Source of the DNA: a virus
Virus record (IMG/VR): IMGVR_UViG_3300011115_000405
Coordinates: 1-28,101 of that record
Reading direction: 5' to 3' (one strand)
DNA: 28,101 bases
Positions 5,473 to 12,469 of this stretch are shown here, in pieces. Within the stretch, counting starts at the first letter, position 1. Each line of letters opens with the position of its first letter. The notes beneath the pieces are model-generated. The model made no database searches. It saw only the letters and a program-made list of their open reading frames with translations, and was not told the origin of the DNA. The translations under genes were made by a program, and so were the position numbers.

Positions 5473-7446
5473 ATGAAAATTCTCTGGCTAGATTTCGAGA
5501 CGCGGAGCAAGTGCGACTTGCCTTCGCGGGGCGTGTACAATTACGCCCAAGATCTGAGCACTCAGGTGCTTTGCATGTCCTACGCTTTCGATGACGACGA
5601 GGTGATGACCTGGGTGCCCGGTCAGCCGTTCCCCGCCGCTGTCGCCAACCACACCGGCCAGATCCGCGCGCACAACGCTGCGTTCGAGCGCCTGATCTTC
5701 TGGTTCGTGCTGTGCCCCGATCACAAGATCCCTGAACCTAAGCTGGCGCAGTTCTATTGCACGGCGGCGCAGGCGCGCGCCAACTGCGCGCCCGGCTCGC
5801 TGGAGGACGTGGGGCGCTTTGCTGGCGCGTCCATGAAGAAAGACCACCGGGGCTCGCAACTGATTCGTTTGCTGTCCGTCCCGCAGGCTGACGGGGGCTT
5901 CCGCCAAGATCAGACGCTCATGGACGAGATGATTGCCTATTGCGAACAAGACGTCCGTGCCATGCGCGCGATCAGCAAGGGTATGCGTGACCTGTCTGCG
6001 GACGAGCTGGCCGATTACCACGTCAACGAGCGCATCAACGACCGAGGCGTTCGCGTCGATGTCGCGCTGTGCAACGCTGCCGTGCGCTACGCGACTGAGG
6101 AGCTGGACGAGATTCAGCAGATCGTGCGTGAGGTGACGGAGGGCGCGATCACCAGCGTCCGCAGTCCCAAGATGCGCCAGTGGGTGCTGGACCGCGTCGG
6201 GCCGCAGGCGCTGGAATTGATGACGATCTACAAGGACGGCGAGGCCAAGTATTCTATCGACAAGTCCGTGCGCGGCAACCTTTTAATTCTTGCTGGAGAA
6301 AACCCCGATGAAGTGCCGCCCGATGTCGCTGAGGTCATACAATGTGCGGACGACCTATGGGCGTCATCAGTCGCGAAGTTTCAACGCGCAGCTAATCTTG
6401 CTGACGCAGATGATGGACGAGTGCGTGGGGCGTTTGTCTTTTCTGGGGGTTCAGCAACGGGCCGTGCTTCGAGCTTTGGACTGCAATTGCAAAACTTCCC
6501 TCGCAAGTGTGCGAAGGAACCTGAACTAGTTCGCGCTGCGATGACGCAGGGCAACGAGATCGTCCCGCAGTACGGCAAGCGCGTTACGGATGTGCTAAAG
6601 CAGATGCTGCGCCCCATGATTTTGCCCGAGCGCGGCAACAGTCTAATCATTTACGATTGGTCGTCCATCGAAGCGCGCGTCAATCCGTGGCTGTCTGGTC
6701 GGGGCGACGACAAACTGGACATCTTCCGCAACGGCGGCGACGTTTACAAGGTGAACGCATCGGCAACCTTTCGTGTGCCGGTCGCCGAGGTGACGGGCGA
6801 CCAGCGCCAGGTCGGCAAGGTCCAGGAACTCGCGTGTTCTTTTGGGGGCGGCGTCGGCGCGTTCGCTGCGATGGGCCGCATCTACGGCCTGTTGCTGCCT
6901 GAACCTGAGGCCAAGCGCATGGTGGACGGGTGGCGTCGCGCTAATCCGTGGGCGATGCCGTTCTGGGAAGGTCTGGAGCGGTGCTACACCGCCGCCATGC
7001 GCCATAAGGGGAAAGAGTTTACCGCCGGGCGCATAACTTACTTGTTCGACGGCGTCCACCTCTGGTACGCTTTGCCGTCTGGGCGCATTCTTTGCTACCC
7101 ATACGCTCGATTGGAGGAAGACGGCGTCACCTACGCCAAGGCGGCGTGGAAGCCCGCCGCAGACGCCAAGGAATGGCCCCGCGCCCGCCTATGGCGTGGT
7201 CTGGCCTGCGAGAACGTCACGCAGGCGACCGCGCACGATCTGCTTCGCATATCTCTGCGCCGGTTAGATGAAGCCGGTTTCGAAGTTATCGCGCATGTCC
7301 ACGATGAAATAATTGTGGAGCATCCGACAATTGAGGCGGAAGACGCCGCCGAACGAATACGAAACATAATGGTGACGCCTCCTGCGTGGGGAAAAGATAT
7401 ACCTCTTGCCGCCGAAGGCGAAGTAATGCTACGGTATCACAAATAA
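5473..7446 (+). CDS. DNA polymerase I-type (family A) with 3'-5' exonuclease
   Basis: A 657-residue replicative family A polymerase. The exonuclease domain has motif I LDFETRS (Asp7, Glu9), motif II HNAAFE (67-72) and motif III YCEQD (156-160). The polymerase domain has the TGR...LQNFPR template motif (329-344), motif A YDWSSIEAR (Asp395, Glu400, Arg402), the O-helix RQVGK (Arg445, Lys449) and motif C HVHDE (Asp611, Glu612). There is no 5' nuclease domain. In the O-helix the positions matching E. coli Pol I Phe762 and Tyr766 are Leu453 and Phe457. I start at the ATG at 5473 because LDFET motifs normally lie within ten residues of the N terminus; a GTG at 5431 would add 14 low-complexity residues and sits inside a hairpin. 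Its ribosome site is weak. Confidence 0.96.
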   Translation: MKILWLDFETRSKCDLPSRGVYNYAQDLSTQVLCMSYAFDDDEVMTWVPGQPFPAAVANHTGQIRAHNAAFERLIFWFVLCPDHKIPEPKLAQFYCTAAQARANCAPGSLEDVGRFAGASMKKDHRGSQLIRLLSVPQADGGFRQDQTLMDEMIAYCEQDVRAMRAISKGMRDLSADELADYHVNERINDRGVRVDVALCNAAVRYATEELDEIQQIVREVTEGAITSVRSPKMRQWVLDRVGPQALELMTIYKDGEAKYSIDKSVRGNLLILAGENPDEVPPDVAEVIQCADDLWASSVAKFQRAANLADADDGRVRGAFVFSGGSATGRASSFGLQLQNFPRKCAKEPELVRAAMTQGNEIVPQYGKRVTDVLKQMLRPMILPERGNSLIIYDWSSIEARVNPWLSGRGDDKLDIFRNGGDVYKVNASATFRVPVAEVTGDQRQVGKVQELACSFGGGVGAFAAMGRIYGLLLPEPEAKRMVDGWRRANPWAMPFWEGLERCYTAAMRHKGKEFTAGRITYLFDGVHLWYALPSGRILCYPYARLEEDGVTYAKAAWKPAADAKEWPRARLWRGLACENVTQATAHDLLRISLRRLDEAGFEVIAHVHDEIIVEHPTIEAEDAAERIRNIMVTPPAWGKDIPLAAEGEVMLRYHK

Positions 7447-7463
7447 CTTGCCGGAGCATCGCG

Positions 7464-7952
7464 ATGAATGAGTTAACGCAAGAACGTCTCAAAGAATGTT
7501 TGACCTATGTGCCCGCTACAGGAAAATTTTATTGGCGAATGTCGCGCGGCGCGGCGCGGAGAGGGACCGTTGCAGGGGCGGTAGATGCTTACGGCTATGT
7601 GAATGTCCGCATAGACGGTAAGCTATACAAAGCTCACAGATTGGCGTGGTTGTACGAACATGGGGCGTGGCCGGGCGGCGTCATAGACCACATGAACAAC
7701 AACCCCAGCGACAACCGTTTAGTTAACCTGCGCGATGTATCTCAATCGGTAAACATGCACAACGCCAAGGTGCGTACCGGTTCGCGCAGCGGGGTTGCGG
7801 GCGTTCGGTGGCGCGCGGATCGCGGATGTTGGATAGCCACCATTCGAGTGGGGTACGCCCAGCACTATTTAGGTTCTTTTGCATCTGTAGACGACGCCAT
7901 TGCTGCGCGAAAAATGTCGGAGCAGCAGATGCTGGCGGTTATCGGAAAATAA
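7464..7952 (+). CDS. HNH endonuclease with AP2 domain (homing type)
   Basis: A 162-residue free-standing endonuclease. Residues about 50-100 form an HNH_3 domain with AHRLAW, the IDHMNNNPSDNRLVNLR core and a final SVNMHN. Residues about 110-155 form an AP2-type DNA-binding domain (SGVAGVRWRADRGCWIATI, then YLGSFASVDDAIAAR). This pairing is typical of phage homing endonucleases, which nick or cut alleles lacking the gene and spread into neighbours. It is wedged between the DNA polymerase and primase genes, a common landing place. GGAG lies 8 nt before the ATG, and an upstream in-frame extension into the polymerase gene is rejected for that reason. It appears intact; activity and target cannot be read from sequence. 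Confidence 0.93.
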   Translation: MNELTQERLKECLTYVPATGKFYWRMSRGAARRGTVAGAVDAYGYVNVRIDGKLYKAHRLAWLYEHGAWPGGVIDHMNNNPSDNRLVNLRDVSQSVNMHNAKVRTGSRSGVAGVRWRADRGCWIATIRVGYAQHYLGSFASVDDAIAARKMSEQQMLAVIGK

Positions 7953-7964
7953 AAGGGGTAGGAC

Positions 7965-10304
7965 ATGCAAGAACAACAATTCTACGATTACATTACGGGG
8001 CTTGCCCCGGCAGGCGAGACGGCGCTGCTGGTGCGCCAGAAGCCCGTCATGCGCGACGGCGAACAGCAGATGCACGCAGACGGCGTGCCTAAGTACACTT
8101 GGCCCGCGTATATGCCTACCAAGCCGCGCAAGGAAGGCGAGGCGTGGTATCTCAACACCGGCTCATTCATGGTGTCACGCTTCCTCGACGGCAAGCCCAG
8201 CGCCAGCGCCGCCAATTGCGATTACGTCCTGTGCATGATGCTGGACGACATTGGCACCAAGTCCAAGGTGCCTCCGCTGCCCCCGACGTGGATCATGGAG
8301 ACCAGCGAGGGGTCGTTCCAGTGGGGCTACGGCTTTACCGAGCAGCCGTCCAAGGGCGAGTTCAGCGCGGCCATCACCGCCATTGCGGAGGCCGGCTACA
8401 CGGATCCCGGCGCGACCAACCCTGTACGTAATTTCCGTATTCCCGGATCAGTCAATGTAAAGCCCGGTCGTGATCTCTTCCGTTCACGTTTGGTTGAGTT
8501 CCACCCTGACCGTGAGTATACCCTGCCTCAGATCTGCGAGGCGCTGGGCGTTACGCCAGCGGAGGCGGACACCGCCCGCGTCTTGTCGTTCAAGCTGCGC
8601 GACACCGGCAAGGACACCGTGCTGGAGTGGCTTAATGACAAGGGTCTGGTGCTGTCGCACGTCAACCCAGAGGGCTGGATGGGCGTCGTGTGCCCCAACC
8701 ATGCCGAGCACACGGATGGCCAGATCGGAGCCCGCTACAAGCCTCTGGATCGCTCGTTTTGCTGCTACCACGGCCACTGCGAGGGCTTCAACACGCAGGC
8801 GTTCTTGGCTTGGGTGCATGACAACGGCGGCCCGCGCGTCTCGCCAGGTCTGCGCGACGAGTTGCTGGCCGAGCATATGCAGGCGGCCATGTCCAAGCTG
8901 TCGCCCACTGAGGCGTTCCCTGACGAGGCCGCCAAGGTCATCGCTGAAGTGGAGCGCAAGGAGGTCGGACGTGTTGACAAGGCGAGCTGGTATGAACGCT
9001 TCGCCTACATCGTGGAAGACGATGCTTATTTCGACATGGACGCCCGCACCGAGATCAGCCGGGGCAGCTTCAACGCCATCTTCCGACACGTCAACTGCAA
9101 GAGCATCCACGTCACCGGCAAGAGCGCCCGGCGGATTGAGGCCAGCGTGTGTTACGACGAGAACCGCAGCGCCGCCAACGCCCGCCTGCTGCGCGGCATC
9201 ACCTATGCTGCGGGTGACGGCGTCCTCGTCTCACGCGACGGCGACGTGTACGGCAACCGCTGGCGCGACGCGCGGCCTGATCTGACCGGCGTGGGCGTTG
9301 GCGACGTGTCCCGGTGGCTGGACCATTGCCGGGTGCTGGTGCCTGAGGAAGCCGAGTTGAACCATTGCCTCGACGTGATGGCGTTTAAGCTCCAGAACCC
9401 CCGCGTCAAGGTCAACCACGCGATCCTGCACGGCGGTGACGAGGGTTCCGGCAAGGACACCATGTGGGCTCCGTTTATCTGGTCTGTGTGCGGTCCAGGT
9501 CTCAAGAACCGGGGTCTGGTGGACAGTGACGGGCTTACCTCGCAATGGGGGTACGCGTTGGAATCGGAGATCCTGATCCTGAACGAGTTGAAGGAGCCCG
9601 ACGCCAAGGAGCGGCGCACCCTCGCCAACAAGCTCAAGCCCATCATTGCTGCGCCGCCGGAGACGCTGCCGATCAACCGCAAGGGCCTGCACCCTTACGA
9701 CATGGTGAACCGCATGATGGTGCTGGCGTTTACGAACGATCCGGTGCCGATCTCAATATCGTCCGCTGATCGCCGTTGGTTTTGCATTTGGTCAACGGCG
9801 GGGCGTATGCCCGCAGACGAGGCGCAGGCGATGTGGCGCTGGTATCGCTCCGGCGGGTTTGAAACCATCGCCCGGTGGCTCGCTGACCGCGACGTGTCGA
9901 AGTTCAATCCGGCAGCGCCGCCCATGTGGACTGAGTTCAAGGAAAACCTAATTGAGAACGGCATGAGCATCGCCGAGAGTTATATCGTGGACCAGATCCG
10001 CGCCAAGTCGGGCGAGTTTAGGCGCGGCGTGGTCGCCACGCCATTCTTCAAGATTTGCGAAAGCCTGACTAATGGCGCACCTGGCGGCGTCAAGATTCCG
10101 CAGGCGGCGTTGCTTCACGCCCTCAAGGAGGCCGGGTGGATGGACATGGGGCGCATCGCATCGTTCGAGCATTCCAGTAAACGCCACATCTACGCTGCGC
10201 CCGATCTGGCGCGGTCGCAGACCAAAAGCTATCTGCGAAACCTGTTAGAGCCTGTCGCCAGCGCGGAAGGTAACGTGCGCGATTTTCCCGGCAAGAAACC
10301 CTGA
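7965..10304 (+). CDS. RepB-like primase fused to SF3/D5-type helicase (DUF5906-like)
   Basis: A 779-residue two-domain replication protein. The N-terminal 200 residues resemble RepB/AEP-type primases: a YVLCMMLDDIG strand (Asp94, Asp95), a TSEGSFQWGY block and RNFRIPGSVNVK. A probable zinc-binding segment follows (CPNHAEH at 243-249 and CCYHGHC at 266-272). The C-terminal half is a P-loop helicase with Walker A GGDEGSGKDT (490-499), Walker B EILILNELKE (535-544), an LAFTND sensor and an SADRRWF arginine-finger motif, as in SF3/D5 and DUF5906 proteins. It should prime and unwind DNA at the fork with the upstream polymerase. An AGGGGTAGG lies just before the ATG. It is the last gene of the plus-strand replication operon and is followed by a terminator. 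Confidence 0.94.
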   Translation: MQEQQFYDYITGLAPAGETALLVRQKPVMRDGEQQMHADGVPKYTWPAYMPTKPRKEGEAWYLNTGSFMVSRFLDGKPSASAANCDYVLCMMLDDIGTKSKVPPLPPTWIMETSEGSFQWGYGFTEQPSKGEFSAAITAIAEAGYTDPGATNPVRNFRIPGSVNVKPGRDLFRSRLVEFHPDREYTLPQICEALGVTPAEADTARVLSFKLRDTGKDTVLEWLNDKGLVLSHVNPEGWMGVVCPNHAEHTDGQIGARYKPLDRSFCCYHGHCEGFNTQAFLAWVHDNGGPRVSPGLRDELLAEHMQAAMSKLSPTEAFPDEAAKVIAEVERKEVGRVDKASWYERFAYIVEDDAYFDMDARTEISRGSFNAIFRHVNCKSIHVTGKSARRIEASVCYDENRSAANARLLRGITYAAGDGVLVSRDGDVYGNRWRDARPDLTGVGVGDVSRWLDHCRVLVPEEAELNHCLDVMAFKLQNPRVKVNHAILHGGDEGSGKDTMWAPFIWSVCGPGLKNRGLVDSDGLTSQWGYALESEILILNELKEPDAKERRTLANKLKPIIAAPPETLPINRKGLHPYDMVNRMMVLAFTNDPVPISISSADRRWFCIWSTAGRMPADEAQAMWRWYRSGGFETIARWLADRDVSKFNPAAPPMWTEFKENLIENGMSIAESYIVDQIRAKSGEFRRGVVATPFFKICESLTNGAPGGVKIPQAALLHALKEAGWMDMGRIASFEHSSKRHIYAAPDLARSQTKSYLRNLLEPVASAEGNVRDFPGKKP

Positions 10305-10325
10305 CAGAGTTTCTGGAACGAAAGA

Positions 10326-10351
10326 CCCCCGGTTGCGTGAGCGACCGGGGG
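10326..10351 (-). terminator. Hairpin, probable terminator of the minus-strand operon
   Basis: An 11-bp stem (CCCCCGGTTGC at 10326-10336 with GCGACCGGGGG at 10341-10351, one T-G wobble) closes a GTGA tetraloop of the stable GNRA class. Read on the minus strand the stem is followed by TCTTTCGTT, so it would best terminate the small-gene operon ending at 10441. It lies 22 nt past the primase stop, where the two operons converge. Confidence 0.65.
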
Positions 10352-10387
10352 CAAGTGGGCGTGTCGAACAAACACTAGGGACTAGAC

Positions 10388-10427
10388 CGTCAGACAGCCT
10401 GTCTGACGCGCCGGGGCGGGTGCCCCG
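10388..10427. other. Two tandem hairpins in the convergent intergenic region
   Basis: The first has a perfect 9-bp stem CGTCAGACA/TGTCTGACG (10388-10396 and 10400-10408) with a 3-nt loop; the second is CGGGGC-GGGT-GCCCCG (10412-10427). Neither has a T-run on either strand. Together with the flanking terminators they make four stem-loops in 125 nt. They could back up termination, protect the 3' end of an mRNA, or belong to a short structured RNA. Confidence 0.5.
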
Positions 10428-10429
10428 AC

Positions 10430-10457
10430 GATCCGGTTCATCACCGGATCTGTTTTG
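10430..10457 (+). terminator. Intrinsic terminator of the replication operon
   Basis: A perfect 8-bp stem GATCCGGT (10430-10437) / ACCGGATC (10443-10450) with a 5-nt loop is followed by TGTTTTG, a short T-run on the plus strand, so it would stop transcription from the primase gene. The right arm overlaps the stop codon and last codons of the convergent minus-strand gene. Confidence 0.6.
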
Positions 10458-10815
10458 CGGCACGGGCCGCATGTTCATCATCTTCGCGCAGGGCGTGGGT
10501 CGCAACGCACCACGCGCTTTCAATCTCACGGGGCGGCGTGTCTTCAATGACGCGCAGAGCCGCCCGCAAATTCTCGATCTGATACTGGTAGGTCTCGGTG
10601 GCGTCGTCAATGGCGTTTGCGGTTGCGCGGTCGTCAACGCCTAGAATGACCAACAGTTCCTCAATCTCACGCTCCATCTCGTCGTGGAACATCTGCTTCT
10701 TGCGGCCTTCGCAGTAATAGGCCAGCAGCGCCGCTTCAGCAATAGCCTTGGCCGCGATCTGAATGCGGACGTAGGCAACCGCGTCGTGTTCACAGATACC
10801 GATTTTGAATGTCAT
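10441..10815 (-). CDS. Hypothetical accessory protein, charged helical
   Basis: A 124-residue protein of unknown function, last gene of the minus-strand accessory operon. It is predicted almost wholly helical, with a conspicuous acidic helix (DEMEREIEELLVIL, about residues 44-57) and heptad-like hydrophobic spacing through residues 60-95, which suggests a coiled-coil oligomer. I chose the ATG at 10815 because GGGGAG lies 6-7 nt before it; an upstream in-frame ATG at 10944 would add 43 residues that overlap the neighbouring gene and look unlike protein. Cysteines are scattered and form no metal motif. The stop codon is buried in the terminator hairpin of the opposing operon. Confidence 0.72.
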   Translation of the reverse strand: MTFKIGICEHDAVAYVRIQIAAKAIAEAALLAYYCEGRKKQMFHDEMEREIEELLVILGVDDRATANAIDDATETYQYQIENLRAALRVIEDTPPREIESAWCVATHALREDDEHAARAAKQIR

Positions 10816-10873
10816 GGTAGGCTCCCCTTGGTTGACGGTGGACCATCGCACGTCAGCGCAATGGTGTAAAGAT

Positions 10874-11092
10874 TTATTTTGCATCCAGTGCTTTGCGGGC
10901 AAGCTCTTCAATTGCAGGCCAACGATCGTCATATGCCGCGTCAAACGAATACTGATCGACCCAGCTCAACACTTCCCGCAGCGCCGCCTCCAGTTTCTTG
11001 ATGCGGTCGGCAGCTTCACTCATCGTCACCGCCGTTTCGTAATCGTCTCGCAGTGGCCCCTTATGCAGCCGCTTCACAAGATCATCAGTCAT
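10874..11092 (-). CDS. MTDDLVKRL-type small protein, paralogue 3
   Basis: A 72-residue helical protein and the third of three tandem relatives in this operon. They share an opening (M-S/T-DDLVK-x-LR), a central AADRI-x-KLEAAL block and an ending of the form A-x-KAL. Such short proteins are common in phage accessory regions; I know of no function. The central block has coiled-coil spacing (residues about 28-42), so the relatives may form homo- or hetero-oligomers. Its start overlaps the stop of paralogue 2 in an ATGACTGA, so it is probably translated by coupling. The ATG at 11092 is preferred to an upstream in-frame ATG at 11257 because it matches the paralogues' N termini exactly. Confidence 0.75.
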   Translation of the reverse strand: MTDDLVKRLHKGPLRDDYETAVTMSEAADRIKKLEAALREVLSWVDQYSFDAAYDDRWPAIEELARKALDAK

Positions 11093-11291
11093 CTTTTCTC
11101 TCCAGTGCTTTCTGAGCTGTGCGGCCACAGTTAGCGCCGCCATCGTAGTATTCGACTCCGCATCCATCGTCAGGTTTGCAATCGCAGGCGTAGAGACGCA
11201 GCGCCGCCTCCAGCTTCTCGATGTGGTCTGCGGCGGGCTTGGCAAGATACCAGCCACTGTTACGCAACTGCTTCACAAGATCATCAGTCAT
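11085..11291 (-). CDS. MTDDLVKRL-type small protein, paralogue 2
   Basis: A 68-residue relative of the genes at 10874 and 11642. It keeps the MTDDLVKQLR opening, the AADHIEKLEAAL block (about residues 20-31) and the AQKALERKDD ending, but its middle carries a distinct segment with four cysteines (ACDCKPDDGCG and a later NCG) and several Asp and Tyr residues. That spacing could bind metal, though no known zinc-finger pattern fits. The start overlaps the preceding gene's stop in an ATGACTGA, and its own stop makes the same overlap with paralogue 3. Function is unknown. Confidence 0.72.
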   Translation of the reverse strand: MTDDLVKQLRNSGWYLAKPAADHIEKLEAALRLYACDCKPDDGCGVEYYDGGANCGRTAQKALERKDD

Positions 11292-11649
11292 CTTTCCACT
11301 CCAATGCTTTGCGGCGAATTACGACGAAGCGACCCAATGGCCGGGCTCTCAGTTCTTTGAACCAGAGGGCCGTTATGTTATGGCCCATGAACCGTGAAGC
11401 AAGCACCACCGTCTTTACCGTTTGAAGCTCTGGATGCCGCTTCAAGTGGCTCTTGAAAGCCTTGAAGGAGCGGCAATGGGCAGTGGTGGTGGCTCCTTTT
11501 GTCCCGCACTCTGACAAAGGTAGCCACTTTTTATGCTCGTAGCTCCACCACAAGTCCCCTTCAAAGTTGGTGATGCCGTGAAAGCGCGAGCGCAGAATGC
11601 GGGTGCCCTTAGGGGCTTCAAAATAAAACTCCCATCTGCCCTCAGTCAT
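11284..11649 (-). CDS. Hypothetical protein with borrowed paralogue tail
   Basis: A 121-residue basic protein, Trp- and Phe-rich (EGRWEFYFEAPKGTRILR, DLWWSYEHKKWLPL), which reads like a compact alpha/beta domain. It does not resemble the small paralogues around it except at the last ten residues, RRKALEWKDD, which match their endings (AQKALERKDD, ARNALEGKDD). DNA at the 3' end also matches. Both ends carry the ATGACTGA start/stop overlap used throughout this cluster. I infer that a recombination placed this gene into the paralogue array and gave it the array's 3' tail. No catalytic motif is recognised and the role is unknown. Confidence 0.72.
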   Translation of the reverse strand: MTEGRWEFYFEAPKGTRILRSRFHGITNFEGDLWWSYEHKKWLPLSECGTKGATTTAHCRSFKAFKSHLKRHPELQTVKTVVLASRFMGHNITALWFKELRARPLGRFVVIRRKALEWKDD

Positions 11650-11881
11650 CTTTCCCCTCCAGCGCGTTGCGGGCTATAGAAGCCATCTCTTCGTTGTACC
11701 GATGATGTACTGCGATCTTTTCCAAAGCGCGCTCCAGCTTCTCAATGCGGTCGGCGGCTGCGTCAGCGTTTTCAGCATGATGCCAATTAACAGTCTTTTT
11801 GGGGTCGCAATCAGCTTCATGCGCAACTGCCCTGTGGTCTTTCGCATCTTCACGCAGCCGCTTTACAAGATCATCGCTCAT
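11642..11881 (-). CDS. MTDDLVKRL-type small protein, paralogue 1
   Basis: A 79-residue relative of the genes at 11085 and 10874, with MSDDLVKRLRED at the start, AADRIEKLERAL (about residues 42-53) and the ending IARNALEGKDD. The segment between the first two blocks is His-, Asp- and Lys-rich (AVAHEADCDPKKTVNWHHAEN) and unlike its siblings, so the family has constant ends and a variable middle. The ATG at 11881 comes one base after the stop of the upstream gene (TAA-c-ATG); an upstream in-frame start at 11908 is less likely because it departs from the paralogue N terminus. Unknown function, probably a small oligomeric accessory protein. Confidence 0.75.
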   Translation of the reverse strand: MSDDLVKRLREDAKDHRAVAHEADCDPKKTVNWHHAENADAAADRIEKLERALEKIAVHHRYNEEMASIARNALEGKDD

Positions 11882-11882
11882 G

Positions 11883-12116
11883 TTAACCTTCTCCCGTTTT
11901 TTTAACACGTTCTGGGGATGTGTTAAGTTCGCGTCTCATTGTCGGGTTAGGGCGCCCGCGCACGTCAGGGTTAGGCCAGACCCAAATTTCTCCAGTGTCG
12001 TCTTGAATGCAGACCCACAGCAAATGGTGTTCGTCGCCGTTATCGATCAGGAAGTGGCACAGCGCCCGCCCCAGCGGCGTGGTGAGCGGTATGGTAGGGT
12101 TTAGCTGGAGGATCAC
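11883..12116 (-). CDS. Conserved small phage protein, unknown function
   Basis: A 77-residue protein starting at a GTG that overlaps the upstream stop (GTGA). The sequence MILQLNPTIPLTTPLGRALCHFLIDNGDEHH... then LLWVCIQDDTGEIWVWPNPDVRG is one I recognise as a recurrent short protein in proteobacterial phages, with no known activity. The pattern of alternating hydrophobic residues and the QDDTGEIW turn suggests a small beta-rich domain. A GAGGATC-like stretch cannot serve as a ribosome site, so coupling to the upstream DUF6378 gene is probable. The last fifteen residues (ELNTSPERVKKTGEG) look like a flexible tail. Confidence 0.75.
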   Translation of the reverse strand: MILQLNPTIPLTTPLGRALCHFLIDNGDEHHLLWVCIQDDTGEIWVWPNPDVRGRPNPTMRRELNTSPERVKKTGEG

Positions 12117-12469
12117 GGCCTGCCCTCCGTCAGGAACGCAGGCGCGTCCAGCGGCTCATCGCCGGGCCTGTCGGGCATAGTAGCGCGGGGCATGGCGGCG
12201 GGTGCCTGCGCTTGCGCCAGGTCGCGCACCACCAGTTCGAAGTAACCCGCGCCGTCCTGCCAGTGGTCGGGAAAAGACGGGTCGCCGCACAGGATGCGCG
12301 ACACCTTGTCGGCGATGACCTCCAGCGCCTGCGCCTGCGCCACGTCCAGCCGGTTCCAATTGCGCGAGGTTCGCATGACGTTCTTGATGGCTTGCGAGTA
12401 ACCGGCGACTTCGCGGAATAGCCCGTGGGTCTGTTCTCGCTCGCTCAGGATCTGGTCTGTAATGCTCAT
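12113..12469 (-). CDS. DUF6378-like phage protein
   Basis: A 118-residue protein fitting the DUF6378 pattern: ILSEREQTHG near the N terminus, a run of helix with QAIKNVM, then DVAQAQALEVIADKVSRILCGDPSFPDHWQDGAGYFELV. The family is widespread in phages and has no assigned function; the spaced acidic and His residues (Glu10, His15, Asp/Glu near ADK, His in PDHW) recall all-alpha nucleotide pyrophosphohydrolases, but that is only a resemblance. The C-terminal 25 residues are Pro/Ala-rich and probably disordered. The start overlaps the upstream stop in an ATGA, and the stop overlaps the next gene's GTG, so it sits in a fully coupled string. Confidence 0.82.
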   Translation of the reverse strand: MSITDQILSEREQTHGLFREVAGYSQAIKNVMRTSRNWNRLDVAQAQALEVIADKVSRILCGDPSFPDHWQDGAGYFELVVRDLAQAQAPAAMPRATMPDRPGDEPLDAPAFLTEGRP

